The notes: generated by a model not told the origin, from the letters alone. 64,000 bases of DNA from Schizochytrium sp. TIO01 (GCA_004764695.1 SMSO01000034.1:4410501-4474500), one strand, 5' to 3'; positions 44,367-57,171 are shown, counted from the first letter of the stretch. Translations and numbers: made by a program.

Positions 44367-47300
44367 ATGAGGTCCCTTGTGCAAGTTGTTGCTCGTGTGG
44401 ATGCACCATATGTTCCCACAGACGCAGTCCATTTACGCCTTGTAGACCATGGAGGCAGCGAACTGACGGAGAACGAGGTTGGCCAAAGCCGAGGGCTCTC
44501 AGATGAAGGCAAATCGCCAGCAGAAGGTTTTTTCTTTGGAGAGGCAAGAAATCGAAATTGGCGATATAACATCGTCACTCTCACCAACTCCATTCCAGTG
44601 AAGCCTGCGTACAACCCGATTTCGCGAACCTTTGACGTGGTTCTATCATTCGTGGCATCAGAAGCGTCACTTACTGAAGATAGTCCGCACGAGCTGATCT
44701 TTAATTTGTTTGCAGGGTATGGATCTCCATCGGAGACAATTCTTGCACCACCATTGGCACAGTCACGAGTAAAAGTTTCTTCGCTATTAAACGCTGGAGA
44801 AGCAGAGGTAGACCTTAAGTGGAGTCCGGAGGAACGTGCAAAGCTTAGTGTCCAAGACATTTCGAAAGGTGCTAATCAACATGCTTTCGGTCGATTGCAC
44901 ATCTCTATAGTAGAGAAACCTGTTTGGCAGCAGCTCTGTGGGTCAACGCTAGCTCAATACGCAGGTCTCGTCCTGCATCATCCCACAGCACGTTCATTTG
45001 TGAGTTCGTCATTGAAACATTCAAGTTTTGGATTAGATACTCAAACACAGGAGGACCACGAAGTTATCGGCAGTGAAATCGCTTTTGAAACCTCTCTTAG
45101 CTTCACAGTGCCTTCGCAAGTTCTGAGGATGCGCCTTGCACGACTAGTGGAACACTGCCAAAGATGGGGCAAACTCCATTCCGCGGTACATATTGCGAAC
45201 TGCCACTTCGATTCGGAGGCCCTTGCGCTCAAGTATGGCTACCAACGAGTTCGTCTAACACTCACGAGCGCAAGTGACCTCGCGCAGACACAACATGATT
45301 CACCAGCTGGGACTGGAGAAACAAACCCAGTTGCGAAAAAGGCAGCAAATTTCTCTGGTGCATTGCGCGGGATGCTTCAAGGAGCTCAGAAGCGAATGGA
45401 TAGCAACACTGCCGGCTTCACAGCACCATTTCAAAATCCGTTCATGAGCTCATCGAGCAGTTCCCCAGTAGCATCATCTCAACGTTTGTGCAAACCCTTC
45501 GTTCGTGTATCTTTTCAGCATCCAGCAGGGCACCGTGTCAACATCGGTCGGACTGTAGCAGAGATTCGAACTCAAAACCCTGTTTTCCGAAGTTGTTCCC
45601 TTGAAAGCGAATTTGCGTATCTGGATGGACCAAATACTCTTGCTTTCTATGTTCCTCGCAACCCGGATGTTTTGATTATGTTTGAAGTCTTCCATGAACG
45701 TTTTTCAACACTGACTCAAAGGACTACCCACGTACCTATGATGCAAGCCTGTTATCCACTATCTACCTTGCTTGCGATGCAAAGCAATGCTGCATCTGAT
45801 TCAAGCCCAAATATTTCTCTCAATCTCTATGCACATGACCAACAGAGAGATGAGGTATTAGGAACTCTACAAGTGATTGCCAGATCTAATTGTCCTTTTA
45901 ACGATGAGACAGGAGAGCCCGCGCCAAGCTATGTGCCCGGTAATGCATTTTACTTCCACTGGGGTGTGCGCTGGATAGATGACTACCTCCAGCGTCTTAA
46001 TGAAGACGTCGTTACTCTGAACCAATTGCTGAAGGTATGTCAGGAGTCTGAGGAGAATATTACAAACGAACTACAAGCCGACACCCTTTTAACATCATGC
46101 ATGAAACAATCAGTCCACAAAAAGGACTTCAAGGTTGGTGCAATTCCTACAAACCTTCATGCTAGTTTCTGGGTTGTGGAAAGCCGCCGAGCAAAAGGAT
46201 CTGAGACCGCGGTGTCTTCTGCATATCGTGCATCTAATCCTCCACCAGCTCCTCCTCCTCCCCCACCCCTCCTCCTCCTCCACGCCCATCGCGACCTTCG
46301 ACTATGCCCTCTCCACCCTCCTCACCGCCAGCGAGATCACCAGTGCGACAACGTCCACCAGCCCCTGTTCGAGCTAAAGGAGAACCTGACCACGATACAG
46401 CGGACGAGCATGCCTTCCGAGGACCTAGTAAGAGTGTTTCAAGTGGATCTGAAGGTCGCCCAGTCGCACCTCGTCGAAGTGCTCCTTCACGGACTCAAAT
46501 GCAAGAACGCTCGCAATCTGCAGCAGATGTAGATCTAATCGTTGGTGCTCGAAGGAGTGCTCATGCTGCTGCTTTCGCCGCTCGAGCTGAGAATGCACCC
46601 ACTCGGAGCCGCGTACCTGAAGTCTTTGGTATTTTCCCTATAACAACGTGTGGAGCTCCGGCGGCACACTGGCTTGGCTTTAATAGCACTTCAACCTTGC
46701 TTTACGAACGAACACGTCTACATCAACTGAGTCGATCAGCCCAACATGGCTGGGCACCGTTTTTTCCTGACAATATGCCTCATGTGAATACCTCAGCAGC
46801 CGAAGCAGCTGATAGTGTGAAGCAATGGCAAGTTTTGGCAGAATGCTCTCGCAAGCACTTTTTGCGTGAGTCTGTAGTGCTCAGCCAAGCCTTGTCATCG
46901 CTTGTGACTTGCTTCGTTGCAGAGCTTGCTGTGCGTTTGAGCGGGTCCGACATTGCTGTACACCATGTCTCCCAATGGGCAGAATCAGGTGCCGTTGGGG
47001 GTTTGTGGATTCGTCAGCTTTACGAAATAGGCTTCTTGGTAGGGTGGGAAAGCCTCGTCTCATCACAAGGCAAGGAGCTTGGCATGCTTGAAGACGCAAT
47101 TGCTGGTATGGAAGCACTCGAAAAAACAACACGCTTCCATATCATTCCGTATGATGAGATGGTAGATTGTGGTTTCTCTTCGAGAGCATCACAGACACTC
47201 TTTCACAAACCAGGCTGTCAAATTTATGTGCACGTTTCAGATGGCTCTGATTCAAGAGAATCCCCTCGGGGCCTCGGTAGCGGCAATAGTGCTCGAGAGG

Positions 47301-48019
47301 CCTCCGAGATCCAGGTTTACATTGCTGTGCCAACAGCGGAATACCGGGAACTAATCGCCCCAGTGACCTCTGACAAGCTAATGCGAGGTATCGCAGTTGT
47401 CCCTGTGCTCTTCACGCAAGGTATCAATGAAACTCAGACTCTGGCCAATCTTACGACCTTTCTGACTGAAACAGCTGGATCGACGCGTCAGTGGGACCTG
47501 AACCATGCTAGTCTTCGCCGCGTTGAAAAATACTTGGAGAGTTACCGTGACTGGCTTCGTATTTGTGGTTACGGCGTAGCTCGTAATGGTAAAGAACCTG
47601 AGACTCTACGCCTTGCAACAGAAAGCCTTAAATATGCTGTGTTTGCGCAACAACGTTCGTCCAAAGATGTCCAGGTACTTATTTCTGCAGAAAATGCAGT
47701 CCGTGCGCTGAACGGTGGCCGGATCACCTTTTGCAAATCAGGAAAGGACCGAACAGCAATGTCAGTAACACTGGAACAGGCACGCTTGCTACAAGCAACA
47801 CCTCTACCGGAAGGTCAGAACCTGAAGCACATAGACGATCTTGCAGTGGCTAATCTCATGCGAGAGTTTGGAGGCAGAATCGTTGTTGCAGAAAAGAACG
47901 TTGGGCGACCGAAATACTCTTTCAATGCTGCGCAACGCCAGATGTTACCAAGTCAATACCGCCCCCCTACCTCAACAATTCAGGACTTTTACACGTCTGT
48001 ACTCGCTCGCGACTCATGA
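44367..48019 (+). CDS. INPP4-type phosphoinositide 4-phosphatase (one frameshift)
   Basis: The first in-frame ATG is 44367. The first frame carries a C2-like domain (VRLTLTSASDLAQ, KPFVRVSFQHP, NIGRTVAEIRTQNPVF, LIMFEVFHE) and runs into a Pro tract at about 46240-46285. The second frame continues from there to 48019 with the phosphatase domain: CKSGKDRTAMSVTLEQ at 47732 matches the INPP4 CKSAKDRTSMSVTLEQ signature (CX5R), and NVGRPKYSFNAAQRQMLPSQ with YRPP matches the C-terminal INPP4 block. Together about 1,217 codons, longer than human INPP4 (about 920-980). One C too few in the CCT/C tract would restore the frame, so an assembly or homopolymer error is likely. INPP4 enzymes remove the 4-phosphate of PI(3,4)P2 at endosomes and plasma membrane. 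Its 3' end faces the next gene 220 bp away. Confidence 0.82.
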
Positions 48020-48239
48020 TTTGTTATTAGGAATAAAGACCATACGACAACAGCTTACTTTTCAAAACAAATTAGTTTGCTGCCTTGAGACAAAGACTTG
48101 CTAGAAATGAATAATGAACTGAATTAGAATTTTATTTTGTGAAGTAGTACATTCAAAGTGCTGAACAGAAGGTCATGAAGCTAGCTGAGAATTAGAAATA
48201 ACATAAGATGTATCTGAAAGAGAATTCTACAAATTAAAG

Positions 48240-50648
48240 TCACAATGAGAGGTTTGTGGATGCGAAAATAGGGACGGGGATCTGCAAGCCATCTGGATGG
48301 TTTTTCAATACTTTATTTGCAGCTCGGATGTCCCTTTTAACCTGCGAATGTACAAGTTTCCAATCTCGATGAGGAAACCGGATAAAAAAATCTAGCAAAT
48401 CATCATGAACAGCTAGCCCAACTCGCTGCAATCCACGAACAGAAATGAGGCCCTTGTTGTATGCAATCAATGCAGCACCCATATAAGTATCATAAAAGTA
48501 TATATCATGTTCAGCCCAAAAGGATTCGCGCTCATCGCGTTTCACTGTAGAGAGCAAAGAAGGATCGTCGTTTGATTGTACACGATGAATAAAACAAGCC
48601 TTGAGTGTGGGTCCTACAGTTGCGCTTCGTGATAAAACCTCTGCAGCCAGAAGGTCGCCTTGAGCATTGTCGCCAAAAAACAGCAAATCATATTCAGGGT
48701 ATAAACTTGCGAACTGTTCAACACGCTCAATCTTTGTACGGCCGACTGCTTCCCAGTTATGGTTACCGACACGTCGAATGCTAGAGTTGGTGAAACTAAA
48801 AAACCTTTCTGCGCTACTAACATCTGAACCTTCAGCTAAGACAGCAGCTTCGTCAATATCGTCTCCAATAATACCAACAGGTACACTTGCAGATAATACG
48901 GAGGATCTGCGACGAGATCCAGACTTGCGTTTGTGAAACCTTCTTTCTCTTGCATCTTTCCAAGCTGCTGCTATAGCAGCAATCGCAACATCAAATGAGT
49001 CCATCACAAAGTTTCGAATATGCTCAAAGAGCCTTAGCCAGACCGCCAAAGAACCTGTATAAAGAGACCCAGTGAGCATGGTTGGTACAGCATGCATACG
49101 TCCCTCGCGAACGAGTTGACGGAAGCGACGATACGACCCATTCTCAGCAACGTCCTTCCATACATGAGGGCGTGCTGAAACGAAAACAATATTGCCATCA
49201 TTCCATTGAAAAACGCTTTCTTTGGAGACCTCTCCATTCTCTAGCTCGTCTTCATGAGAGGTGTCATTGAGACTTGCAGTAAGGACTAGCTCTTGCTGAG
49301 CAGGAGAAACATAAAATTTCGCCTGAACAACACTTTGGAGATGGGCAATGCTCTCTTTCGTGCTCATATCCATTTCGTAAACTTTGCCACCCTTTTGCCA
49401 AGGAGTGAGTACTGATACTTTTACATAGTCAACATACCCAGCTTCATCGGCCACTGATGATTTATGTGCTTTGTCTTCTTGTAGAACAACTTGGCGCGCA
49501 TGACGGTCGAGCTCTTCATAAAGTGCTAATACGCCAGGATAAAGAGCATGACGAGGGTATCGGGTGTCGGATCCAGCAGGAAACGAACCTCCACTACAGT
49601 AGAGTGTGTCATCAACATCGCTCAAAAGCTTGATTGCGGCAAGGCCTCGATTGTCCTCACGCACATTAGCACCCTCCGCGCGAATATACTTCAAAACTTT
49701 CTTCTGCAGCTTGTGGTCGACAATATCGCTAAAGATAAGCTTGTATAGGTTATTGAAGTCCCCAGTGGAGTCAAGCATGTCTTTGAGCAATGTCAGTTCA
49801 AGGCCTTGAGCTCCCATAAACAAATCTGTAGCCCAGCGCATCTCCTGAGGAATGAAAGGCAGACTTTCTGTGAGCATGAGGCCATGAAGGACAGCTGCTC
49901 GTGAGATAGTTGACAGCTCTGTACTTCTTTCGCTCATGATATAGGACAGGAGGTTGTTCACCTGGCTGGCATTCATCCCATGTCTAAGCAGTTGTGACAT
50001 GTTAACCGTCTCCATGATTTGATTGAGTTCTTCTGGAGTTGCATCTTCCATAACGCGTTTAATGCTCTCTTGACTTTCATCAATTTGTCCTCGCACCCAG
50101 GCTGCTAGCTTTCGCACCTGGCTCGAGAATACAAGTCTATCCAGGACGCGGTCCACATAGACTTGTTTGCTTCTTGCAATGATGTCTTTCTCATCAACTA
50201 CAGCTGGGTCAAACGATGAGCTATCAGTGCGTAGTCGTACGCTTCGACGAACTTGATGAACTACATTATCATCTGACTGAATTCGTGCACTGGAAAGTTG
50301 CCGGTGCGTCATCTCAAGGCGACGCTGAAGTACCTCATTGCCTCCGCGGTATTCCTGGAAAGAAGTGAGCTTGGAGTTGATGTAGCTCTGCACCAAAAAT
50401 GCCGAATACATTGGCACCAAGATGCCAAAAATAAGTCCTAGGCCCAGTGGCGATTTGTTGATGGTAACAAGGTACTGCAAGGGGCTATCGCTAGCCAGTA
50501 ACCCCAGCACGGCGCTGGCCTCCAACACCAACATCCAAAACACAGCCTCTATGCCTGGTCTGTGCCATGGAAAGTTTTCTGTCATAACATAAAAGAGCAC
50601 AATGGCCAACAAGGACGCCAAGCCCTTGTAAAACGGAATATCCATCAT
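48240..50648 (-). CDS. APP1-type (DUF2183) phosphatidate phosphatase-like membrane protein
   Basis: 802 aa; ATG at 50646-50648, with a second ATG directly after. Three hydrophobic segments near the N-terminus (about 8-25, 35-55, 68-90) anchor it in a membrane. The catalytic part has LLSDVDDTLYCSGGSFP with the HAD-type DxDxT motif at Asp344-Thr348, NIVFVSARPHVW (the motif II Ser region), and FFGDNAQGD near residue 656, matching the APP1 GDSGQxD motif. Yeast App1 dephosphorylates phosphatidate and related lipids at actin patches; DUF2183 proteins share the fold. A basic RKSGSRRRSS segment lies between motifs. Membrane anchoring differs from soluble yeast App1. Substrate assignment is by family. 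Confidence 0.78.
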   Translation of the reverse strand: MMDIPFYKGLASLLAIVLFYVMTENFPWHRPGIEAVFWMLVLEASAVLGLLASDSPLQYLVTINKSPLGLGLIFGILVPMYSAFLVQSYINSKLTSFQEYRGGNEVLQRRLEMTHRQLSSARIQSDDNVVHQVRRSVRLRTDSSSFDPAVVDEKDIIARSKQVYVDRVLDRLVFSSQVRKLAAWVRGQIDESQESIKRVMEDATPEELNQIMETVNMSQLLRHGMNASQVNNLLSYIMSERSTELSTISRAAVLHGLMLTESLPFIPQEMRWATDLFMGAQGLELTLLKDMLDSTGDFNNLYKLIFSDIVDHKLQKKVLKYIRAEGANVREDNRGLAAIKLLSDVDDTLYCSGGSFPAGSDTRYPRHALYPGVLALYEELDRHARQVVLQEDKAHKSSVADEAGYVDYVKVSVLTPWQKGGKVYEMDMSTKESIAHLQSVVQAKFYVSPAQQELVLTASLNDTSHEDELENGEVSKESVFQWNDGNIVFVSARPHVWKDVAENGSYRRFRQLVREGRMHAVPTMLTGSLYTGSLAVWLRLFEHIRNFVMDSFDVAIAAIAAAWKDARERRFHKRKSGSRRRSSVLSASVPVGIIGDDIDEAAVLAEGSDVSSAERFFSFTNSSIRRVGNHNWEAVGRTKIERVEQFASLYPEYDLLFFGDNAQGDLLAAEVLSRSATVGPTLKACFIHRVQSNDDPSLLSTVKRDERESFWAEHDIYFYDTYMGAALIAYNKGLISVRGLQRVGLAVHDDLLDFFIRFPHRDWKLVHSQVKRDIRAANKVLKNHPDGLQIPVPIFASTNLSL

Positions 50649-53634
50649 GAACTTTTATGTAGCGACGTTGAGGATCGCCAAGGTGAACGAGGATTGGGTG
50701 ATCTGGTGATTTTGCCCAATGGTAACACAATGTGGAGCTGGTGAAGTACGCACGCTGCTCCTCTTTTCCTAGCTGCAATCAGAGACAAGCGACTAAAGCC
50801 AGCCGCTCACCCGCCCGCGAGCGGCAAAGAGGGTGTGCCTCCAGCTTAAGGCGTACTGTCCCAGGCTTGAGCGGCCGGAACGAAGTAGTTGCAGAGGTAG
50901 GTACTGCATTTCGAAGATCTAATAGTTGTGCACGCGCTGAGTTGACCTCTGCACTAATACCTACGTATAGCTAGCTACCTATTAGTAGACTTTTATGATT
51001 CGTTCGCAAAGAAGGAACAAAAGGAGACGAGCGTGCACTGTGCTTTATTCTCCTCCTTGCGTGCAGGATGCTTGGAAAGAGCTGCAGGGCTTATGCTTTG
51101 ATTTGTCGTTTTCTTTCAGGGTGAATTGTAACAGCTTTGGTTAGAATATGATGAAAGTACATTTTAGGTAGGCCTGAGGATATTGGTAGAAACCTTTTTG
51201 CGGCTGCGTAATGAATAGTAGTACTGGAACGAATCGGAGTCTTGACTACGGAAGTCGTGCGAGACCAGTTTGCAGAACGTCGGATGCGTGCAGATGTAAC
51301 GAAACTGAATATAGAGCAGAGGCATTGAGACACAGGAGGCCGTAAGCAACGAGATTATAAACAACCCGACTTGATCGGCGACTACAAGTTTCATGATCTT
51401 GCTATGCCACAAGTCTTCAAATCTCATTTCCAAATAATACAAACAATTAGGAGTGCTAGAGTGGAAACCGGTAGGTTTGCAGAATATTGAAACAGCTTCG
51501 ACCCAATTGAAACATGTGTTGTTTTCTTCTAGGTTCATTCAAATCAGATCAAAGCTGGTCGGGCCTTACATTTTATACTACCTATTCTAATATTTTAACT
51601 AAAAGTATTGGAAAATTGTAGAACGATGTTCATCAATACGAGGAGGGTGTATAGCTCTTTGAGCTCACATTCTGTTGTGCAAAAGTAATTTTGCTCTACA
51701 ATTGGTACATTTAGCCCATGCAGGCAACCCAACACAGCACTGCTTCATGTTTGCATCTATACTCATATAGATATGTTTCAGAAATGGTACGTATGTGACA
51801 ATATTTGGAGTGCTCACTACTTAAGTTCTTTTAAGACATAGTTGCGCCTCTAAAAAGGCAAGTGGTCCATAAACTTGGACACTCTACTAGATGATCATCC
51901 AGCTTTGAACAGATACCTGGAGTGGGTTGTTGCAGATACACAAATCAGCACAACTCACTGGTGAAAGTACTTTGTTTACAAGCGAAATGCTATGGGGCAT
52001 GTGGTTCCATTCCGATGTGATAACACCTGGAGTTCAAATCCTTCCTTTTATTGTTACAGCCTAAATAACTGCTCTTGAATCATTGAGCATGAGATTTAAT
52101 TGAAGCGTATTTACACCCGAAGTTCATAATTGTTTACTAAGATGTCCAATCTTGGAGAGATTCCATGGATAAGAACTTGCAAACGTTTAGCCTTTAAGGT
52201 TTTAATTGCGAGTATGCTTTGGTGGTCGCTTCCTCCATGCATAGTACTTTTTAGGTATGGGGGCAATAAGTCAGGATTAATTATGTTTGCGGGTCCAAGT
52301 TGTTTACGCATTGGAAAAAGTAGCTATGGACCTTTGAAGGGATTTTTATGGGTTATGCTCCTTTAGTTAAAATTAACCGAAACTAGTAGGCTATCGTTAT
52401 GGGTACACTATATGGTGAAAATGTTCTCGGTCTTGATCGCAATTTGAGTATACCAGTAGAGATGTTACCAGAAACGTCTTTAGATCCACTGTTTGGTAAG
52501 CAGGTGTCCATTTCGGTGGTCTTTGTTAGGGGCAAGCGAATTTCTAGAACTACAATGGAAGTCTGTTCGTCCCCTGATATATGAAGGTTACGTCTTGCTT
52601 CCACCTCTGACGTTAGTGATGCTGGATTGTCTGAAATTAAAACCTGACTAGAACCTATGTGGAATTCGAAGCCTGGAAACACCTTACTTTGCTCCTGTAT
52701 GTTTATTTAACTCAAGCAAAATCTTAAGCCACCAGTGTGATGCCAAAATAATCGCAGTCATATAGCACACTGATGTCTATACCCAAGGGCAAAGTCCGAC
52801 AACCCAGCGTGTACTCAATTCTGTAATTTAGAATGGGAAATTGGCAATCAAGCAACAACGAAAGGTAAATTTTTCCTCGAGCTAATGCATTGTAGCCTTG
52901 TGTTGTAAGGCATGTCTGATAGGCCAATCTATAGCATTAGCACTTTTGTGCTGCTCCTTATAATGTTATAATTTCAAGGTCTGGGCGTGTGCAGTGGCCA
53001 GGGTGGCATAACATAGATTGCTAGCAAGCTGGCTGGCTGGTCGGCTGGCTACCGCCAACCGCTTCAGAAGCACGCGGGTGCAGCTATATCTCGGATTAGT
53101 ATATACTAGATGGTTTACTTACACTTCCACGAGACTAGTCTTCATGATGAAGTGATTGGAGGAAACAATGTCTCTTACTCGACAAGATCTCCACTCCGAG
53201 GGTTCCAACAATCAATCATCAGAGGACCCAATGCCAGCTGTCCTGTCCGCCAATATGTCGGGCTGCGTCATTCATAGACCTAAAAGAGCACCTCCCGCTG
53301 AAAGGCAAATGATTTAGATATGCGTAAATCGCTCCTCCGGTGCAGACATTCGTTGCTCCCCCTGATAGAATGATAAACGTGAAGTGTTTAACAATTAATT
53401 CCTACCCACTTGGCATATCGTGCTTTTGCAAGGCCATTTATGAATTGGCTCTGCCGACTCTTCACATTTTCTCCTATTTACAATGAGTTACGTCATCTCC
53501 TCATTGCAGTAGTAATAAACATTACCTCCCTACCTACCTGATGCAAGGACAGTCAGTATCAATGCAAGCAATGGATGACGGAAGTGGCGAAAGCGACGCG
53601 AAGCATTTCACGCGAGAAACCCGTCTTTTCATAG

Positions 53635-53649
53635 CCCCCCCCCCCCCCC
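53635..53649. repeat. Run of 15 C
   Basis: Uninterrupted poly-C, likely unstable in replication and sequencing; length in the assembly may not be exact. Confidence 0.95.
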
Positions 53650-55017
53650 TATAGCACATCTAGAGGCCGTTGACTCTCCAAAGAGTGGTCGGTTTGATCG
53701 CCACGAGTGGTCACGGTCTTCGATCATGCTGCAGCTAACAAGAACGTGACGATTGTGGACACGAATCACCCAAGTATTTATTCCCAAGTTCCTCCTGCAA
53801 GAACCTCCCGATCTCGCCACCACTCCTTGCGAATTCTTCTCCTTCTTCTCGATGCGGCCTGCTATGATCTTCAAGAGTCGAGCAGCCAGCTGTCAGGTAT
53901 CCTAGTTATCACCTGGCCTCTCGACTTCCATTGCCTCACTTATTATGTGTGTCATAAAGATCTTCTTATGCTGGTGCTGATCCCATTTTTATGTCCTATC
54001 CACATGACGCTAGAGGCGCTCCATATGGCGCAATCATCTCAAAGCCAGAAGAGCATTGATAACCAAGTTCCCGTCACTTGATCTAAAGCACAGTAGCAAC
54101 GGCTCGAGCTCAAGACAGTCCCCAACCAGTCGAGAAGGGTTTCATAGGCTGGCAACTCGACTGACGTTGAGTAGCAAGTTGATGATGCGAAAGATTTGGT
54201 CTGGAGCAGTAACCCATAAGCCTTCCATTGGAATGGAGGTAGGTCGCTTTTATTTCCTAAGAGTACCTACTATTCAAATATAAATAAATGAAAAACAGAG
54301 TAAAAGCGGACACAAACTGTGAACTAAGAATACCCGTTTTAACCATTTTGCAAAGACAACAGTCGAAGGTTGCCACCTGCCCAGCGTGTCACTCATGCCA
54401 ACTCTCTAACTTCTCAAGCCCTTTATCCGTCTTGAGCGTGGTCAACAGTTTGAGCGACATGACGAGAAATACACCAGTTTGTGGATGAAGTAGATATGTA
54501 TCAATTGTTTCATCTCTTTTTATCCCACTCCATTTTCTACCTCAAGCTATGTCCCATAGCATAAAACCTGCATCGGAAGAACAGAGAATGTCAGAGAAAC
54601 TCAACCATTGAAACGAGCCAACTTGAAACTTCGAGGGTTCTAAAGAAAGTTCGATTGTTCGAAGCAGACTGTCAAATACACCTCAAACACCAAGTCATTC
54701 TTGTTGTCTTTCAATCGATCACTAAAAAAGAGACGATCGCTAGTGAGTACCTAAGGGTAACCCTAGCAAAGAGCTGGGCTGGCGGCGCACCTCGAGATAC
54801 TGGCTGGTCTGCAAAGGCTTCGACTTAAGGTTGTCATGTATGTAATTCAACCTTTGCACATCAAAACGCCGCAGTTCTGACATGAGAACCTGACGAGCAA
54901 GCGAGCAATTAGTGTAAGGAAAGAGCAGAAGATAGAAGCTCCGCGAATGAGAATCGAGGGGCGGCAGAAGAAAAGAGGTGAAAATCAGAGGAAGAAACCC
55001 GGAAAAGAAAACAGTTT

Positions 55018-55048
55018 TTCTTTGTTTGTTTGTTTGTTTGTTTATTTA

Positions 55049-55083
<35 letters not shown>

Positions 55084-55085
55084 TT
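55018..55085. repeat. GTTT/GATT tetranucleotide repeat
   Basis: About seven TTTG units, two TTTA units, then about eight TTGA units, ending in a T run. Confidence 0.9.
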
Positions 55086-55863
55086 TTGCATAAATTGAAA
55101 GTTATGGTACCTTGTGAAAGAACTTCTTCCGCGCGGCGTGAACACTCTGGTAACCAAAACTCCTCGTTATCAGGTGCACCCTCCAAACGCGCCACAATGG
55201 AGCTCGAAGAGCTTGGGACAGAGCTTCTGCCAGCCGAGCGCAGTCTCCGTTCTAAAGTTCTTGAAACCCAAACTTTATTTCTCTTTACTCATAAAACAGC
55301 TTAATTAAAACAGCTTAATTAAAACTAAAAACCGATGATCATAAAACAAAAAATAAAACAAAAAAGTCTCTCCTTTCTCTTCCCAATTATTTTCGACTCG
55401 GGCAAAAACCCTCTGCATACTCCCGTATTTATATTTTAACTTTCTCCGTAACAATTTCCTCTCTGCTTATCAGCTTCACCGAAACTTCTTCACCTTTTTT
55501 TGTACTTTTCCCCCCTGCTTATCCGGATATTCCACCCTTCTTTCATAGCGTGTGCCTGCAAAAAACATACAAATACAAGTACTACACGACCCGGGAGTTG
55601 TCAGTAGTTTCTAAAGCTACTGACCTACGAGTTCATAAGAGTCATGATAAAGCAGGCGGAGTTTGGGAGGCGAGTCGAGTCGAGTTGAGACGAGCAGACC
55701 ATCAACCCAAAGACCGCGACGGAGACCAACGCTGCTCGCTACCTTCTCTGCGAATCGCATCGTGGGGTGGTTCCGAGTCGTCGCTGTAGAGGCTCGCCTC
55801 GTATAGCTGGAGGCCTTTGCAACGCACGGTTTGCTTTTGTAGGTCGTGGGCGGCCCGCTGGCG

Positions 55864-57171
55864 ATGCCCTTGTCCGTGGCGTCTGTGAACGAGCTATTAC
55901 ATTTTACTTCAGTTTTGACGGGACATTCCTTTGTGAACGACCAAGAAAGCGGCGCACAAAATCAAATCCAGGAGCACCACAGCTTAGGTTCAGGCAAGAT
56001 GATGAACGAAGTGATTACCTCGGAGCCTGACTTGCTAAAATGCAACACAATGCTGCTCTCCCTGGTGATTTTCCTTTTCCTCACGGGTGCAGGGCTCTCG
56101 TACACACTTGAAGTCGGCTGGAAGGGCGCCAAACTAGCTGCAGGAGTTGCAAACCGCCGCCGACTTCGTGTGAAGGTCCTTGCCTACGAGTGGTGGCTTG
56201 CGTTCCTTATTCACGCGATCCCATACAGATGGCTCTCTCAAATTTGGGGTCGTCTTACGCAGATGTCGCTTCCGAGGGGCATCAAGCAGATGGTTTACAT
56301 GGCATGGGCAAAGACCTTTAACTGCAACCTCGACGAAATGGCTCGCCCTCTGGAGGAGTATGACTCTCTACGTGAGTTTTTTCTACGCCCTCTCAAGCCT
56401 GGCGTGCGCCCTGTGGACCAGACTCCCGATTGCCTCGTGTCTCCGGTTGACGGCAAGGTACTTCACGTCGGAGCGGTGGCTTTGGATCGGGTCGGAGACC
56501 TCGTCCTTGAGCAAGTTAAGGGTATTCGGTACCATATCGAGAACTTTATTGGACCTCTTCCAGCTGGCTTCAACCAGAAACTCTGGGATGAGTCTATGGA
56601 GCGTGCCCTGGCAGACTTTGAGGCAATGTCAATGGCCAGCGAGATCAGTACTGTAGAGGCAATTGCTAAGAGTGGCCACGCTCTTCGAGTTATTGTTATT
56701 TATTTGGGACCTGGCGACTACCACCACTTTCACGCCCCTACGGAGTGGAATGTCCTGCAGCGCCGCCACTTCCCCGGCAACCTCTTGCCAGTCAAGCCCT
56801 GGGCTGCTCGCAACATCCCGGAGCTCTACTGCACCAACGAGCGCGTAGTTCTCAATGGACGCTGGAGACACGGATTCCTTAGCTTCTCTGCTGTGGGCGC
56901 TTTGAACGTGGGTTCTATTGATATTGCTTGCGAGCCAGACCTTGTGACAAACCAGGCAACCAAATGGCCCTTTCACTGCCCCCGTTCCACCTGCTCAGAG
57001 AAGAATTACGAGGAGGGTCAGACTTATTCCCCTTCGCGTGGAGACCGCATGGGCGCATTTAACTTGGGTTCAACTGTTGTAATTATTGCAGAGACCCCTG
57101 CTGACTATGACTTCACAGTGCATGAAGGTGATGTGGTGCGTATGGGCGAACTCATTGCGAAGCCTTTCTGA
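55864..57171 (+). CDS. Phosphatidylserine decarboxylase proenzyme
   Basis: The frame opens earlier, but the first ATG is 55864, giving 435 aa. A membrane segment (MLLSLVIFLFLTGAGLSYTL) lies near residue 65. SPVDGKVLHVG holds the conserved Asp, PGDYHHFHAP the His motif, and RRHFPGNLLPVKP, RVVLNG and GALNVGSI are family blocks. LGST near the C-terminus (Ser403 from this ATG) is the self-cleavage site: the chain splits between Gly and Ser to give the pyruvoyl cofactor. Product: phosphatidylethanolamine from phosphatidylserine, normally at the mitochondrial inner membrane (type I) or endomembranes. Start uncertain: an in-frame TTTTGTAG just upstream (55834-55841) could be an intron acceptor, so a 5' exon with a targeting signal may be missing. 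Confidence 0.9.
   Translation: MPLSVASVNELLHFTSVLTGHSFVNDQESGAQNQIQEHHSLGSGKMMNEVITSEPDLLKCNTMLLSLVIFLFLTGAGLSYTLEVGWKGAKLAAGVANRRRLRVKVLAYEWWLAFLIHAIPYRWLSQIWGRLTQMSLPRGIKQMVYMAWAKTFNCNLDEMARPLEEYDSLREFFLRPLKPGVRPVDQTPDCLVSPVDGKVLHVGAVALDRVGDLVLEQVKGIRYHIENFIGPLPAGFNQKLWDESMERALADFEAMSMASEISTVEAIAKSGHALRVIVIYLGPGDYHHFHAPTEWNVLQRRHFPGNLLPVKPWAARNIPELYCTNERVVLNGRWRHGFLSFSAVGALNVGSIDIACEPDLVTNQATKWPFHCPRSTCSEKNYEEGQTYSPSRGDRMGAFNLGSTVVIIAETPADYDFTVHEGDVVRMGELIAKPF

Larger units (their letters stand above)
50649..55863. other. 5.2-kb region without a supportable gene
   Basis: Weak frames only. A minus-strand frame at 51164-51538 starts with ATG and has a hydrophobic helix (LFIISLLTASCVSMPLLYIQ) but no recognisable family. 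Minus frames at 52383-52927 read protein-like in two pieces (GSSQVLISDNPASLTSEVEA; LGCRTLPLGIDISVLYDC) and could be a relic. Simple features: a run of 15 C at 53635-53649, and GTTT/GATT repeats at 55018-55085. Confidence 0.45.

Noticed and set aside
51960-52060. tRNA-like GAGTTCAAATCC segment
   Set aside because: The T-arm stem does not pair properly and no acceptor or anticodon arm can be drawn.
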